From contig NZ_JALDST010000001.1 in NCBI RefSeq assembly GCF_022747945.1, positions 2,418,001 through 2,482,000 of the forward strand: DNA of 64,000 bases, written 5' to 3'. Of this stretch, positions 16,162 through 26,041 are shown one piece after another (positions within the stretch are counted from its first letter, which is position 1; each line of letters begins with the position of its first letter). The notes under the pieces were generated by a model. It worked only from the letters and a program-made list of their open reading frames with translations. It had not been told where the DNA came from and made no database searches. A program made the translations under genes and the position numbers. Source of the stretch: Micromonospora sp. R77 (GTDB lineage Bacteria; Actinomycetota; Actinomycetes; Mycobacteriales; Micromonosporaceae).

Positions 16162-17342
16162 CTGACCTGCCCGGGGAGACCGGTTCCCCGCCGCTGCGCC
16201 GGAAGCTGCGGCTGGGCGTGCTGGCCGGCGCGCTGACCGCGGTTCTCTCCCTGCTCTGCTGCGTCGGTGGTGCGGCGGCGTTCTTCCTGACCGAGCTGGG
16301 CGGCGAGGAGAAGGACGGGACGAGCAACGCGGGGCTCGCCTGCACGGTGGGCCAGCAGGTCAGCATCACCGGCGCGATGCCGCGGTTCGCCGAGTACGGC
16401 GAGGGCCAGCTCCGCAACGCCGCGGTCATCATCAAGGTCGGCCAGGACATGAAGGTGCCGGCCCGGGGCTGGGTGATCGCCCTGGCCACCGCGATGCAGG
16501 AGTCCGCCCTGCGGAACCTCGCCAACACCACGGTACGGGCGTCCCTGTCGCTGCCGCACGAGGGAGTCGGCTCGGATCACGACTCCCTCGGCCTGTTCCA
16601 GCAGCGGCCCGGCTGGGGCAGCGTGCAGGAGCGGATGACGCCCTCCTACACGGCCCGCAAGTTCTACGAGAAAATGATCAAGGTGCCCAACTGGGAGCAC
16701 CGGCCGCTGACCGTGGTGGCGCAACGGGTCCAGGTCAGCGCCTTCCCCGACGCCTACGGCAAGCACGAGGAACTGGCCAGCCGGATCGTGGACGCGCTGG
16801 CCGGCGGTGCCGCACGGACCGTCCAGATCGCCGGCAAGGCGGTCTGCGACGCCGCCGCCGGCGCCCGGATCGCGGCGTCGGGCTGGACGGCACCGATCCC
16901 CGGGCGGGCCGGCTCCGGTTTCCGGACGGCCGAGCGGCCGAAGCACAACGGCGTCGACATCGCCGCCGAGAAGCGGACCGAGATCCACGCGGCGGCGACC
17001 GGACGGGTGCTGGTGGCCCGCTGCGACCCGGACCACTCGGGTCGACGGGACTGCGACCGGGACGGCTGGCCGGGCAAGGGCGGCTGCGGCTGGTTCGTCG
17101 ACATCCTGCACGCCGGCGGCTACATCACCCGCTACTGCCACATGATCGAGCGGCCGCACGTGGTGCCGGGTCAGCTGGTGGCGGCCGGTGACGTGATCGG
17201 TCTCTCCGGCACCAGCGGCAACTCGTCCGGTCCGCACCTGCACTTCGAGGTGCACGTCGACGGTGACCGGTCCAGCCGGGGCGCCATCAACCCGGTGCCC
17301 TTCATGCGGGAGCACGGCGCGCCGCTGGGAGGCACCCCGTGA
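16158..17342 (+). CDS. Bifunctional cell-wall hydrolase: lysozyme-like domain plus M23 peptidase (VirB1-like)
   Basis: This 394-residue protein has a membrane anchor at about residues 18-45. A lysozyme/transglycosylase-like domain follows (VIALATAMQESALRNL with the catalytic Glu near residue 115, then SLGLFQQRPGWGS). The C-terminal M23/LytM peptidase domain carries HNGVDIAA (H and D metal ligands, about 263) and GPHLHFEVHV (HxH, about 359). It would open peptidoglycan locally for the secretion apparatus, as VirB1/TcpG-type hydrolases do. An insert with three Cys (RCDPDH..DCDRDG..GGCGWF) lies in the M23 domain. The ATG at 16158 overlaps the upstream stop. Confidence 0.88.
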   Translation: MTDLPGETGSPPLRRKLRLGVLAGALTAVLSLLCCVGGAAAFFLTELGGEEKDGTSNAGLACTVGQQVSITGAMPRFAEYGEGQLRNAAVIIKVGQDMKVPARGWVIALATAMQESALRNLANTTVRASLSLPHEGVGSDHDSLGLFQQRPGWGSVQERMTPSYTARKFYEKMIKVPNWEHRPLTVVAQRVQVSAFPDAYGKHEELASRIVDALAGGAARTVQIAGKAVCDAAAGARIAASGWTAPIPGRAGSGFRTAERPKHNGVDIAAEKRTEIHAAATGRVLVARCDPDHSGRRDCDRDGWPGKGGCGWFVDILHAGGYITRYCHMIERPHVVPGQLVAAGDVIGLSGTSGNSSGPHLHFEVHVDGDRSSRGAINPVPFMREHGAPLGGTP

Positions 17343-17355
17343 GGCCCGCCGACGC

Positions 17356-17955
17356 ATGACCGGCCCGCTGCCCGACCCGTTCGCGGACCAGCCTGACTGG
17401 GCCCCGCTACCGCCCCGACCGATCGAGATCGTCCCCGCCACGGCCCGGGTCGACCTGCGCGGTCGCCGGGTGCTGGTCGGGCTGCCCGGGCTGGGCTGGC
17501 GCGGCGACCTGCGCGCCGACGAGCGCGTGGTCCAGGGCAGTCGGACGTACGTGCCGGTCATCCCGGAACACGAGTGGTACCGCGCCGAGTCGGAGCAGGT
17601 CGAGGTCTTCGCGCCGCTGGTGCCGGTCGAACGGGTCTGGGTGGAGACGCTGGGCGACCGCCGACCCACCACCCGGCCCTCGGAGTCGGGGATCCGGCTG
17701 GTCTCGCTCGACGCGCCGAGCCGCCCGGCACCGACCCCGGTGTTCGAGGCGGACGCGGTGACCGGCCGGCGGGTCGTGCACGTCGCGGAATCGGTCGAAC
17801 ACCGCGACCTGCGCGCGGTCACCGAGACCTACTCGGGCGCCGACGGCGACATCTGTGTGCGGGTCACCCCCGAACTGGAGTGGTACCGCTGGGCCTGGCG
17901 CGGCCAGGCACCCACCACCCTGGAGGTCCCGGTCCACCTGCTCTGGATCGAATAA
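17356..17955 (+). CDS. Uncharacterised soluble protein at the end of the secretion operon
   Basis: This 199-residue protein has no transmembrane segment, starting MTGPLPDPFADQPDWAPLP. It is beta-rich, and two segments look alike: HEWYRAESEQVEVFAPLVPVE (about 75) and LEWYRWAWRG (about 175). Each ends a stretch starting with a Val/Tyr-rich strand, suggesting an internal duplication. The ATG at 17356 lies 13 bases after the hydrolase gene, so it is operonic. No family was recognised. It could be a cytoplasmic accessory or chaperone of the secretion system. Confidence 0.6.
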   Translation: MTGPLPDPFADQPDWAPLPPRPIEIVPATARVDLRGRRVLVGLPGLGWRGDLRADERVVQGSRTYVPVIPEHEWYRAESEQVEVFAPLVPVERVWVETLGDRRPTTRPSESGIRLVSLDAPSRPAPTPVFEADAVTGRRVVHVAESVEHRDLRAVTETYSGADGDICVRVTPELEWYRWAWRGQAPTTLEVPVHLLWIE

Positions 17956-17960
17956 CTGCG

Positions 17961-18524
17961 TTAGGCAACCTTGCGACCAGCGCAAACCCGCCAGCCGTCC
18001 TTGTCGACCACTTCGAACTGCCAGTCCTCACGCCGGCTGCTGCGCGTCTGCCCGTTCGATGCGCTGGCGATGGTCAAAGTCGTGGTCACGGACTCACCAC
18101 TCTGACTCTTCGTCCTAGTCAGCGCTCCCCAGCTGACCTTCACTACAACGTTAAAGTTCACCTCTCGCTGCTGCAGTTCGGTTCGCAGATCGCGTACAGC
18201 ACTGAGGTCAGCGTTGCCTTCGCAGGTGTACTGGCTGGCCTTGGTGTCGTTGCGGTCCACCAGGAACGCGCGTAGGTAGTTGTCCACCACCACGTCCGGA
18301 GCGCTGCGGTCCGGGGCGGTTGCGCGGTCGTACAGGACGTAGCCGGCGACCGCACCGCCCGCGCAGAGCAGCGCGAGCGCCCCCGCCACCACGGTGAGGA
18401 CGGTGCGCAACCGGCGCGGCGGACGCGCGGGTGCCGGAGCGGGCGCGGGGGGCGCCAACTGCTCGGACGGCGGGGTCCGCTGCGCCGGTACGCGGGAGAC
18501 CTGGGAACCGGCGGGGGGCTGCAC
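17961..18524 (-). CDS. Membrane-anchored protein with extracytoplasmic NTF2-like domain
   Basis: This protein of about 187 residues has a Pro-rich cytoplasmic leader, one transmembrane helix (about residues 42-64, TVLTVVAGALALLCAGGAVAG) and an extracytoplasmic domain of about 110 residues (VVVDNYLRAFLVDRND ... WQFEVVDKDGWRVCAGRKVA) with an NTF2/SnoaL-like pattern. I chose the GTG at 18524 because AGGAGG sits eight bases upstream; the GTG at 18533 abuts that site. It converges on the last secretion gene with a five-base gap. It differs from its neighbours in slightly lower G+C. It may be a periplasmic-side accessory, but function is unknown. Confidence 0.65.
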   Translation of the reverse strand: MQPPAGSQVSRVPAQRTPPSEQLAPPAPAPAPARPPRRLRTVLTVVAGALALLCAGGAVAGYVLYDRATAPDRSAPDVVVDNYLRAFLVDRNDTKASQYTCEGNADLSAVRDLRTELQQREVNFNVVVKVSWGALTRTKSQSGESVTTTLTIASASNGQTRSSRREDWQFEVVDKDGWRVCAGRKVA

Positions 18525-18706
18525 TGATTCCACCTCCTGAGGCTATCGGCTGCGCGCCGCGTACCCAATGCCCCAGATCCACCGATCGTGGCGAACCGCC
18601 GGTAAAGACCGGCGCAGCGCCGACCGACATCCGGCGGGCGGACCGCCGCCTGGGATACCGTCACTGGTCGGAGGAGATGTCGGCCTCGGGAAGAGAGGTG
18701 GACGCG

Positions 18707-21216
18707 GTGGCCAGTCCGAAGGCGCGAGCCGGCCGGGCCGCCGCCCTGCACCGGCGGGCCGCGGCCACGGCGGTCGCCGCGGCCGGGATCCTCGACGAGA
18801 TCCGGCCGGCCCCCGCCGACCATCACCGGCAGTACGAGCTGGCGGAGCGGCTCCGGGCGGCGGCGGCGCTGGCCGCGCCGGGCTGGTCCGGCGAGCCGCT
18901 GGAGCGCCTGGCCCAGGACGTCCCGCCCGGTGAGGGTCCACCGCCGTTGGTCCGGGTGGGCACCGCCGCGCCGCTGGACGACGCCCGGTTCCCGGCCCTG
19001 GTGCCGCTGGTCGGCAGCGGTCACCTGAGCGTGGACGCCGATGCCACCGAGCCCCGGGTGGCGGGGCTGCTCCGGGCGGTCCTGCTGCGGATGCTGGCCG
19101 CCACGCCGGCCGGCGCGCTGCTGGTGCGGGCGGTGGACGCCGTCGGGGACACCTTCGGGGCGTTCGCGCCGCTGGCCGACGCGGGGCTGCTGCCCCGCCC
19201 GCGGTGGACGTGGCCGGGCTGCGCGCGGTCCTCGACGAGGCCGAGCAGTGGGTCGGCGCCGGCTCCGCACGGCAGCGCGGGCACGACCGTACGCTGCTGG
19301 TGATGGTGGCCGCGCTGCCCGCCGGCACCGGCGCCGCCGAGATGGGGCGGCTGGAAGCCCTGGCCGACCAGGGCCCCCGGGCCGGCCTGCACCTGGTGGT
19401 GGCCGGCTGGCCGGCCACCGGGCGGGACCCGCTGCCCCGGACCACCCCGATCGCGGTACGCAACGCGTACGCGCTGGTGGGGGATCCGCCGGAGGCGGCG
19501 TTCAGCAGTCCCGGCGGGGAGGCGCCCGGCGGTCTGAACTCCCCCGTCTTCGTGGACGACGACCCGCCGGCGGAACTGGTGACCGGGGTGTGCCGGCGGC
19601 TGGCCCGGCTGATCGAGGACGGCTCCCGGCTGGCCCTGACCGATCTGCTGCCCGCCGGGGAGCTGTGGGAGTCGACCTCCGCCGAGGGCCTGGCCACCAC
19701 GGTCGGCGACGCCGCCGGCCGGCCGGTGACCCTCGGCTTCACCGAGTTGACCCCGCACTGGCTGGTCAGTGGCCGGTCCGGGGTGGGACGGTCGGCGTTC
19801 CTCACCAACGTGCTGTTCGGCCTGACCGCCCGGTACGGCCCCGACGAACTGGTCCTCTATCTGGTCGACCTCGCCGACGGCGAGTCCTTCGTGGAGTTCC
19901 TGCAGACCGAGCGGGACCGCTCGTGGGTGCCGCAGGTCCGGGCCGCCGGGATGGCCGCCGACCGGGAGTACGTGGTCGACGTGCTCGGCGAGCTGGAGGC
20001 GGAGCTGCGCCGCCGGGAGGAGGCGGGGCGGCGGGCCGGCGGGCAGCGCTTCGGCGAGCTGCGCCAGCACCAGCAGCTGCCCCGGATCGTCTGCGTGATC
20101 GACAACTTCCCCCTGCTGGTCCGCGAGCGGGACCGGCTGGCCGGTGACTTCCTGACTCGCCTGGACTCGCTCGCCCGCACCGCCCGGGCGTACGGGATCC
20201 ACCTGGTGCTGGCCGGCGAGGGTGACCTCGGCCTCGGCGGTCCCCGGGATCCGCTGCTCGGCCAGTTCCCGGTGCGGGTGGCGTTGCCCGGCGGGTCGGC
20301 GGTGCTGGAGCCGACGAACGACGCGGCGGCCGGCCTGCCGGTCGGCAGCGCGGTGGTGAACACGGCCGGTGGGCTGGGTGGGCCGCGGGGAGCGACCCGG
20401 GGCCACGAGCGGATGATCCGGTTCCCGGACCCGCACGACGATCCCGACACGGTGGCGAAGTTGCGGCACCGGCTCTGGTCGGCCCGGCCGGAGGAGGCCG
20501 CCGCGCCGCTGGTCTTCGCCGGCTACGCCCGGCCGGTGCTGGCGAACGATCCCCGCTACCGGGCGGCGCTGGCGGGACGGGCGCACGGGCCGGCCGTGCT
20601 ACTCGGCCGGCTGGTGGACGTGCGTCGCTCGACGGCGTCGGTACCGCTCGGGCCGGCCGCCGGCCGGAACCTGGCCGTGCTGGGCCGTGACACGGAGGCG
20701 TGCCGGTTGCTGGTGACCGCGGCCCGGAGCCTCGCCGCGCACCGTCCCGCGACGCGGTTCGTGCTGGCACCGCTGGTGGAGGGCTCGACGGCGGCGGCCG
20801 GCGAGCTGGCCGCCGCGCTGGACGGGCACCGGGTGGAGACGGTGGACGTCGCCGGCCTGCGGGCGGCGATGGAGAGCGACGAGCCCGGCTACCTGGTGGT
20901 GTTCGGGTTGGACGTGCCGGGCGAGGCGGAGCTGCCGGCCGAGCTGCTGCGGTCGCTGCTGCTGGCGGGCCCGCCGGCGGGGGTGCACCTGCTGGGCTGG
21001 TGGCGGACGCCGACCCCGCTGGCCGCGCTGCTCGGTGCGGAGGGCGAGGTGGGCAAGCTGACCGCGGTGGTGGTGACGGACCTGCCGGGCAACCGGTTGG
21101 AGCAACTCTTCGACCGGCCGGTGCTGTGGCGTCCACGCCCGGGCCGGGCCGTGCTCTGGGACGGCCCGGACGAGCAGGGCACGGTTCTGGTGCCGTTCGG
21201 CCAGGAAGCACCATGA
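18707..21216 (+). pseudogene. FtsK/SpoIIIE/EccC-like ATPase, frameshifted in this sequence
   Basis: Two overlapping frames together encode about 836 residues. The N-terminal part (from the GTG at 18707, with AGGTGG five bases upstream) ends naturally at FAPLADAGLLP. The product resumes one frame over as AVDVAGLRAVLDEAEQWV. One C missing from the CCCC run at 19193-19196 explains this. The central P-loop is GRSGVGRSAFL and a Walker-B-like RIVCVIDNFP follows, as in FtsK-type modules. The C-terminal module keeps the overall pattern but lacks an evident P-loop. Such proteins move DNA or protein substrates. Here it could serve as the otherwise missing coupling ATPase of the adjacent secretion locus. 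An upstream ATG at 18677 is a weaker start. Confidence 0.75.
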
Positions 21217-21914
21217 GCGAGAGCGGCACGGCGGTGCCCGCGCCCCGACCGGGTCGCCCGGCGACCGAATCCGACCCGGTCGGCGCGGCCTGGGCGGACT
21301 ATGTCGCGGCGGCCCGCCAGCTCGACGGGGTACGTCGGGCCGCGGCGACCGCCGCCGGTGAGCAGGCCCGTTCGGTGCAGGCCGCCCGGGACGAGCTGAC
21401 GGAGGTCCGGGCCCGGCTGGCGCCGCAGAGTTCCCGGCTGCGGGAGCTGGGCGTGGCCCCGATCTCGCTGCTGCCGACACCGCCGGAGCTGACCGAGGCG
21501 GCGCGGTCGATGGCGGCCGGGCCGGCCGCGGTGCTGACGTCGTTGCAGGCCGCCCGGAAGTGGTCCGAGGCGGCGGACGACACGCTGGCCGCGCGGGGCC
21601 TGCCGCGGATCGCCCGCTGGCCGTCGCAGCCCCGCAACCTCCTCGTGTACGGGCCGCTGGCGCTGGTGGTCCCGCTGCTGCAACTGGTGCTCTTCCTGGC
21701 CACCGGCACCGGACCGGTGAGCGTCCTGGCGCTGGTGGTCGGGTTGCCGATGCCGGCGGTCGCCTTCATGACGGGTTGGCTGGCGGTGGGTCGGCTGTTC
21801 CGGCCCCGCCCGACCGACCGGGTGGACCGGACGCCACGGTTGGGTGCGCTGGTCTGCCTGGTCCCGGCGGTGGTGGCCGCCGCCGGGATCGTGCTGGCGA
21901 TGCTGGCCGGCTGA
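21213..21914 (+). CDS. Coiled-coil membrane protein partnered with the FtsK-like ATPase
   Basis: This 233-residue protein has a cytoplasmic helical region (about residues 20-120; EQARSVQAARDELTEVRARL is coiled-coil-like), then hydrophobic segments at about 148-166, 172-190 and 212-232. The ATG at 21213 overlaps the ATPase stop (ATGA), so the two are translationally coupled and probably act together at the membrane. No family name was recognised. A strong terminator follows 22 bases after the stop. Confidence 0.65.
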   Translation: MSESGTAVPAPRPGRPATESDPVGAAWADYVAAARQLDGVRRAAATAAGEQARSVQAARDELTEVRARLAPQSSRLRELGVAPISLLPTPPELTEAARSMAAGPAAVLTSLQAARKWSEAADDTLAARGLPRIARWPSQPRNLLVYGPLALVVPLLQLVLFLATGTGPVSVLALVVGLPMPAVAFMTGWLAVGRLFRPRPTDRVDRTPRLGALVCLVPAVVAAAGIVLAMLAG

Positions 21915-21936
21915 CCGTCGTCCCGGTACGTCGATA

Positions 21937-21970
21937 AGGGCCCCTCCTCCGGGTGGAGGAGGGGCCCTTT
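21937..21970. terminator. Bidirectional hairpin terminator between convergent operons
   Basis: A perfect 15-bp inverted repeat (21937-21951 with 21956-21970, AAGGGCCCCTCCTCC type) surrounds a GGGT loop and is followed by TTTCG. It sits between the convergent coiled-coil gene and folE and can stop transcription from both sides. Its GGGCCCCTCCT core resembles the palindromic repeat at 58661-58716. Confidence 0.85.
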
Positions 21971-21980
21971 CGTGAATCGT

Positions 21981-22685
21981 TCAGCGGGGGATGATCAGCG
22001 CCATCGCTTCGGCGCGGGACTTGGCGTCGTCCTTGAGGGTGCCGCGGACGGCCGAGGTGATGGTCTTGGCACCGGACTTCTGGATGCCGCGCATCGCCAT
22101 GCACATGTGCTCGCACTCGAGCACCACGACGACGCCGCGCGGCGCGAGCCGCTCCATCAGCAGGTCGGCGATCTGCGAGGTGAGCCGCTCCTGCACCTGG
22201 GGGCGGCGGGCGAAGACCTCGACGAGCCGGGCCAGCTTGGACAGGCCGGTGATCCGCCCGTCCGGGCCGGGGATGTAGCCGATGTGCGCGCTGCCCCGGA
22301 AGGGCAGCAGGTGGTGCTCGCAGAGGCTCATCACGTCGATGTCCCGGACCAGCACCAGTTCCTCGTGGTTGGCCTCGAAGGTGGTGCTGAGCACCTGCGC
22401 CGGGTCGACCCGCAGGCCGGCGAAGAGTTCGGCGTACGCGCGGGCGACCCGGGCCGGGGTCTGCTGGAGGCCGTCGCGGTCCGGGTCCTCTCCGACCGCG
22501 ATGAGGATCTCCCGGACGGCCTTCTCGATCCGGCCGAGGTCGATGGCCTCCTCGACCGGTCGGCCGGTGAGCTTGCCGCTGATCAGTCGGGCGGCGACGT
22601 AGTCGAGGGCTTCGTCACCGTCGGGTTCGGTGGACGAAGCGGCCAGCCCCGAGTGCTCGGGGCTGGCCGCGTGGTCGGTGTTCAG
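21981..22685 (-). CDS. folE: GTP cyclohydrolase I, apparently with a CTG start
   Basis: FolE converts GTP to 7,8-dihydroneopterin triphosphate, the first step of folate synthesis. The conserved core is present: [21 protein letters not shown], then [24 protein letters not shown] with the zinc ligands Cys and His, [21 protein letters not shown], and [14 protein letters not shown] with the third zinc ligand. The homologous frame extends well upstream of the first GTG (22394) and contains no ATG, GTG or TTG back to the end of ftsH. A CTG at 22685 overlaps the ftsH stop as CTGA and gives [13 protein letters not shown], a plausible 234-residue protein, with GGACGG six bases upstream. The protein family is certain; the start is inferred. 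Confidence 0.9.
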   Translation of the reverse strand: MNTDHAASPEHSGLAASSTEPDGDEALDYVAARLISGKLTGRPVEEAIDLGRIEKAVREILIAVGEDPDRDGLQQTPARVARAYAELFAGLRVDPAQVLSTTFEANHEELVLVRDIDVMSLCEHHLLPFRGSAHIGYIPGPDGRITGLSKLARLVEVFARRPQVQERLTSQIADLLMERLAPRGVVVVLECEHMCMAMRGIQKSGAKTITSAVRGTLKDDAKSRAEAMALIIPR

Positions 22686-24688
22686 TGGGTACCGTCCGAG
22701 TTGTTCGAGGAGCCACCGACGGAGATGCCGTCGGCGGTGGCCTGCGCCTGGAGCTTCTCCTTCTCGGCCGGGGTGAGGACCGGCGGCTCGGTGGAGGGCT
22801 GGCGCTTGCCGAAGCCGTGGTACGGGGCCATCGGCGGGCGCTTCACCACCCGGGCGCAGATCCGGGCCATGTCGGCGGTGGAGAGGGTCTCCTTCTCCAT
22901 CAGCTCCAGGACCATGGTGTCCAGGACGTCCCGGTATTCCACCAGGATCTCCCAGGCCTCGTCGTGCGCCAGCTCGATCAGCGCACGCATCTCACCGTCG
23001 ATCTCGGCGGCCACCGCGTCGGAGTAGTCCCGCTCGTGGCCCATGTTGCGGCCGAGGAACGGCTCGTCCCCGCTGGTGCCGTACTTGATCGCGCCGAGCT
23101 TGGAGCTCATGCCGAACTGCGTGATCATCGCCCGGGCCAGCCCGGTGGCCTTCTCGATGTCGTTGCCGGCGCCGGTGGTGGGCTCGTGGAAGACGAGCTC
23201 CTCGGCGGCCCGGCCACCCAGCGCGTACGCCAGGGTGTCGATCATCTCGGCCCGGGTCTGGGTGTACTTGTCCTCGGTCGGCAGGACCAGGGTGTGCCCC
23301 AGCGAGCGGCTCCGGGACAGGATGGTCACCTTGTGCACCGGCGCGGCGTGCGGCAGTGCCCAGGCGACCAGCGCGTGCCCACCCTCGTGGTACGCGGTGA
23401 TCTTCTTCTCCTGGTCGCTCATCACCCGGGTCCGGCGCTGCGGGCCGGCGATCACCCGGTCGATCGACTCCTCCAGGGTGTCGTTGCTGATCGCCCGCTG
23501 TTCCTTGCGCGCGGTGAGCAGCGCAGCCTCGTTGATCACGTTGGCCAGGTCGGCGCCGCTGAAGCCGGGGGTACGCCGGGCGACCGAGTCGAGGTCGACG
23601 TCGGGCGTGAACGGCTTGCCCTTGGCGTGCACCCGCAGGATCGCCTTGCGGCCCTCCATGTCGGGGGCGTCGACCGGGATCTGCCGGTCGAAGCGGCCGG
23701 GGCGCAGCAGCGCCGGGTCGAGGATGTCCGGCCGGTTGGTGGCGGCGATCAGGATCACGCCGCCCTTGGTGTCGAAGCCGTCCATCTCGACGAGGAGCTG
23801 GTTGAGGGTCTGCTCCCGCTCGTCGTGCCCGCCACCCATGCCGGCGCCACGGTGCCGGCCGACGGCGTCGATCTCGTCGACGAAGACGATCGCCGGGGCG
23901 TTCGCCTTGGCCTGCTCGAAGAGGTCGCGGACCCGACTGGCGCCGACACCGACGAACATCTCCACGAAGTCCGAGCCCGAGATCGAGTAGAACGGCACCC
24001 CGGCCTCGCCGGCGACCGCCCGCGCGAGCAGCGTCTTACCGGTACCGGGCGGGCCGAAGAGCAGCACACCCTTGGGGATCTTGGCGCCGAGGGCCTGGTA
24101 CTTCGCCGGGTTCTGCAGGAAGTCCTTGATCTCGTGCAGTTCCTCGACGGCCTCGTCCGCGCCGGCCACGTCCCCGAAGGTGGTCTTCGGGGTGTCCTTG
24201 GTGATCATCTTCGCCTTGGACTTGCCGAAGTTGAGCACCCGGGAGCCGCCGCCCTGCATCTGCGACATGAAGAACAGCAGCAGGAGCACGAGCAGCGCGA
24301 TCGGCAGCAGGTTGACCAGCAGGCTCACCCAGATGCTGTCCGAGGAGACCTTGGCGTCGGCCGGCCCGGTGACCCGGTTCGCGGCCTTGGCCTCGAGCAC
24401 CTGGTTCCAGACGTCGTCGCCCGCCTCGTACGGGAACTGGGCCTCGATCCGGTCGGTGGTGGTGTCACCGAACTTCGTCTTCTGGGCCAGGTCGAGCTGG
24501 AGCGTCTGCTCCTTGTCCTGGAAGACGACCCTGTTGATCTTCGAGGTGTGGAGCTGGTCCAGCGCCACGGACGTGTCCACCCGGTGGTAGCTGGGACCAG
24601 CGGTGAAGAGTTGACTGAGCACAACGGCGCCGAGGATGACCAGGATGATCCAGACCACCGGTCGGCGGAAGAAACGCGTACGTTCCAT
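22682..24688 (-). CDS. ftsH: ATP-dependent zinc metalloprotease FtsH
   Basis: This 668-residue membrane-anchored AAA+ protease degrades misfolded and regulatory membrane proteins. The N-terminal helix (about residues 11-28), an extracytoplasmic domain and a second helix (about 110-130) precede the AAA domain: Walker A GPPGTGKT (about 212), Walker B VFVDEID (about 266) and the second region of homology [19 protein letters not shown]. The zinc site is HEGGH (about 433), with the downstream acidic ligand in the [12 protein letters not shown] region. I chose the ATG at 24688 ([13 protein letters not shown]), as is usual for actinobacterial FtsH. Longer frames add low-complexity residues. It is probably cotranscribed with folE. 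Confidence 0.95.
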   Translation of the reverse strand: MERTRFFRRPVVWIILVILGAVVLSQLFTAGPSYHRVDTSVALDQLHTSKINRVVFQDKEQTLQLDLAQKTKFGDTTTDRIEAQFPYEAGDDVWNQVLEAKAANRVTGPADAKVSSDSIWVSLLVNLLPIALLVLLLLFFMSQMQGGGSRVLNFGKSKAKMITKDTPKTTFGDVAGADEAVEELHEIKDFLQNPAKYQALGAKIPKGVLLFGPPGTGKTLLARAVAGEAGVPFYSISGSDFVEMFVGVGASRVRDLFEQAKANAPAIVFVDEIDAVGRHRGAGMGGGHDEREQTLNQLLVEMDGFDTKGGVILIAATNRPDILDPALLRPGRFDRQIPVDAPDMEGRKAILRVHAKGKPFTPDVDLDSVARRTPGFSGADLANVINEAALLTARKEQRAISNDTLEESIDRVIAGPQRRTRVMSDQEKKITAYHEGGHALVAWALPHAAPVHKVTILSRSRSLGHTLVLPTEDKYTQTRAEMIDTLAYALGGRAAEELVFHEPTTGAGNDIEKATGLARAMITQFGMSSKLGAIKYGTSGDEPFLGRNMGHERDYSDAVAAEIDGEMRALIELAHDEAWEILVEYRDVLDTMVLELMEKETLSTADMARICARVVKRPPMAPYHGFGKRQPSTEPPVLTPAEKEKLQAQATADGISVGGSSNNSDGTH

Positions 24689-24970
24689 ACTGTTGTCGGG
24701 CACCGAGGCGCCCGCATCCTCCTGATCGACGTCCTGACCGTCTGAATGGTGTCGCCGCATCGGGCGGCGGCCGGAGCCGCCGTGCGGGCCGGCCTCGACC
24801 CCGAAGCGCGCGAATTGCCGCGCTGCGGTCATTCGACGGTACACCGTGCGTGCCAGATGTGAGCCCGCGAGCCCAGCTGTTACGCGTACGGCGAACCGGC
24901 GTTTCAGCCGGCGTGGCGGGAGCTCCGGCGCCCGGCCACCCGACCGCACGGTCGGGCGGCGCGGGGGTCG

Positions 24971-24993
24971 GGCGTGGAGGGTGCCTCCACGCC
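24971..24993. other. Perfect 10-bp hairpin in the hpt-ftsH intergenic region
   Basis: GGCGTGGAGG (24971-24980) is the exact reverse complement of CCTCCACGCC (24984-24993) with a three-base loop. It lies about 85 bases past the hpt stop and 280 bases before ftsH. It could be a U-tract-less terminator of hpt or part of an ftsH leader. Apart from this, nothing gene-like is seen in 24689-25078. Confidence 0.4.
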
Positions 24994-25078
24994 ACCGACC
25001 CCTACCGTAGTCCGAACAGCTGAGAGTCCGCTGAACGTCCGCTTGACGACCACCGATACGGGCAGGTCAGCGAGCCGG

Positions 25079-25654
25079 TCAGGCCCGGGCGTACACCTCG
25101 GGCTTGAGCACGCCGACGTAGGGCAGCTCCCGGTAGCGCTCGCCGAAGTCGAGGCCGTAGCCGACCACGAACTCGGTCGGGATGTCGAAGCCGACGTACT
25201 TCACCGGGACCGGCACCTTGACCGCGTCCGGCTTGCGGAACAGGGCGACCACCTCGACGCTCGCCGCCGAGCGGGACTCGAGGTAGCGCAGCAGCCAGGA
25301 GAGGGTCAGTCCGGAGTCGACGATGTCCTCGACCACCACCACGTGCCGGCCGGCGATGTCCCGGTCCAGGTCCTTGAGGATCCGGACCACCCCGGAGGAG
25401 GTGGTGCCCTGGCCGTACGAGGAGATGGCCATGAAGTCCAGCTCGGCGGGGGGACCCTGCCGGCCCAGCGCGCGGGCGAAGTCGGCCATGAACATGACCG
25501 CACCCTTGAGCACGCAGACGAGCAGCAGTCCGTCCTGCACGTGGGCGTAGTCCGCCGAGACCTGCTTGGCCAGCTCCGCTGTCTTCTCGCGGATCTGCGC
25601 CTCGGAGATGATCACGTGGTCGATGTCGGCGTCGTACCAGGAGCCGTCAGCCAT
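25079..25654 (-). CDS. hpt: Hypoxanthine phosphoribosyltransferase
   Basis: This 191-residue purine-salvage enzyme makes IMP/GMP from hypoxanthine/guanine and [21 protein letters not shown] is the N-terminal core. The PRPP-binding signature is [15 protein letters not shown] (about residues 105-119). The [19 protein letters not shown] purine-binding region and [19 protein letters not shown] complete the family pattern. The ATG at 25654 follows TAGGAG. In actinobacteria hpt usually follows tilS; here about 4 kb of other genes separate them. Confidence 0.95.
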   Translation of the reverse strand: MADGSWYDADIDHVIISEAQIREKTAELAKQVSADYAHVQDGLLLVCVLKGAVMFMADFARALGRQGPPAELDFMAISSYGQGTTSSGVVRILKDLDRDIAGRHVVVVEDIVDSGLTLSWLLRYLESRSAASVEVVALFRKPDAVKVPVPVKYVGFDIPTEFVVGYGLDFGERYRELPYVGVLKPEVYARA

Positions 25655-25753
25655 GCTCCTAGCCTGCCGTACGCCCGATGGCCTCCGTCGGCGGGGCCGC
25701 CCCTTTTGGCGCGGTCCCGCCGGGGATTTTCGGCTCGGAACGGGCAAATCACC

Positions 25754-25891
25754 TCAGCAGGTGCCGGAGCGCCAACGGCGACCGTCGGCCGTGGGCTTCC
25801 AGTCGGCCGAGTCGCGGGTGTCGGCGCCCAGTCCGGCCGCTGCGGCGGCGACCAGGATCAGCAGGAAGAGAAGGAACAGCAGGAACTCCAT
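25754..25891 (-). CDS. 45-residue single-pass membrane peptide
   Basis: The ORF starts MEFLLFLLFLLILVAAAAAG, giving one N-terminal transmembrane helix, followed by a short soluble tail (LGADTRDSADWKPTADGRRW) that ends in Cys. The frame is the only one in this gap with a natural membrane-protein pattern. Function is unknown. It lies upstream of hpt in the same direction. Short size keeps confidence moderate. Confidence 0.5.
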   Translation of the reverse strand: MEFLLFLLFLLILVAAAAAGLGADTRDSADWKPTADGRRWRSGTC

Positions 25892-26041
25892 GGCGGCGCT
25901 CGCTTTCGCGTGGTTGGGGTGGGTTTCGCCGCCGGTGCGCACCGGGCTGACTCCAGTCTGCGACCACCCGGGTCGGCCGGACAGTGGCAGGAATGCCATT
26001 ACCCGTCGATTTTCTGCCAGCCTCGGGGTTACCCTCGTCAC

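Noticed and set aside
9240..21914. Integrative conjugative element
   Set aside because: No integrase, relaxase, excisionase, replication gene, tRNA attachment site or flanking direct repeat was found, and the block has the same composition as its surroundings. A fixed secretion locus fits better.
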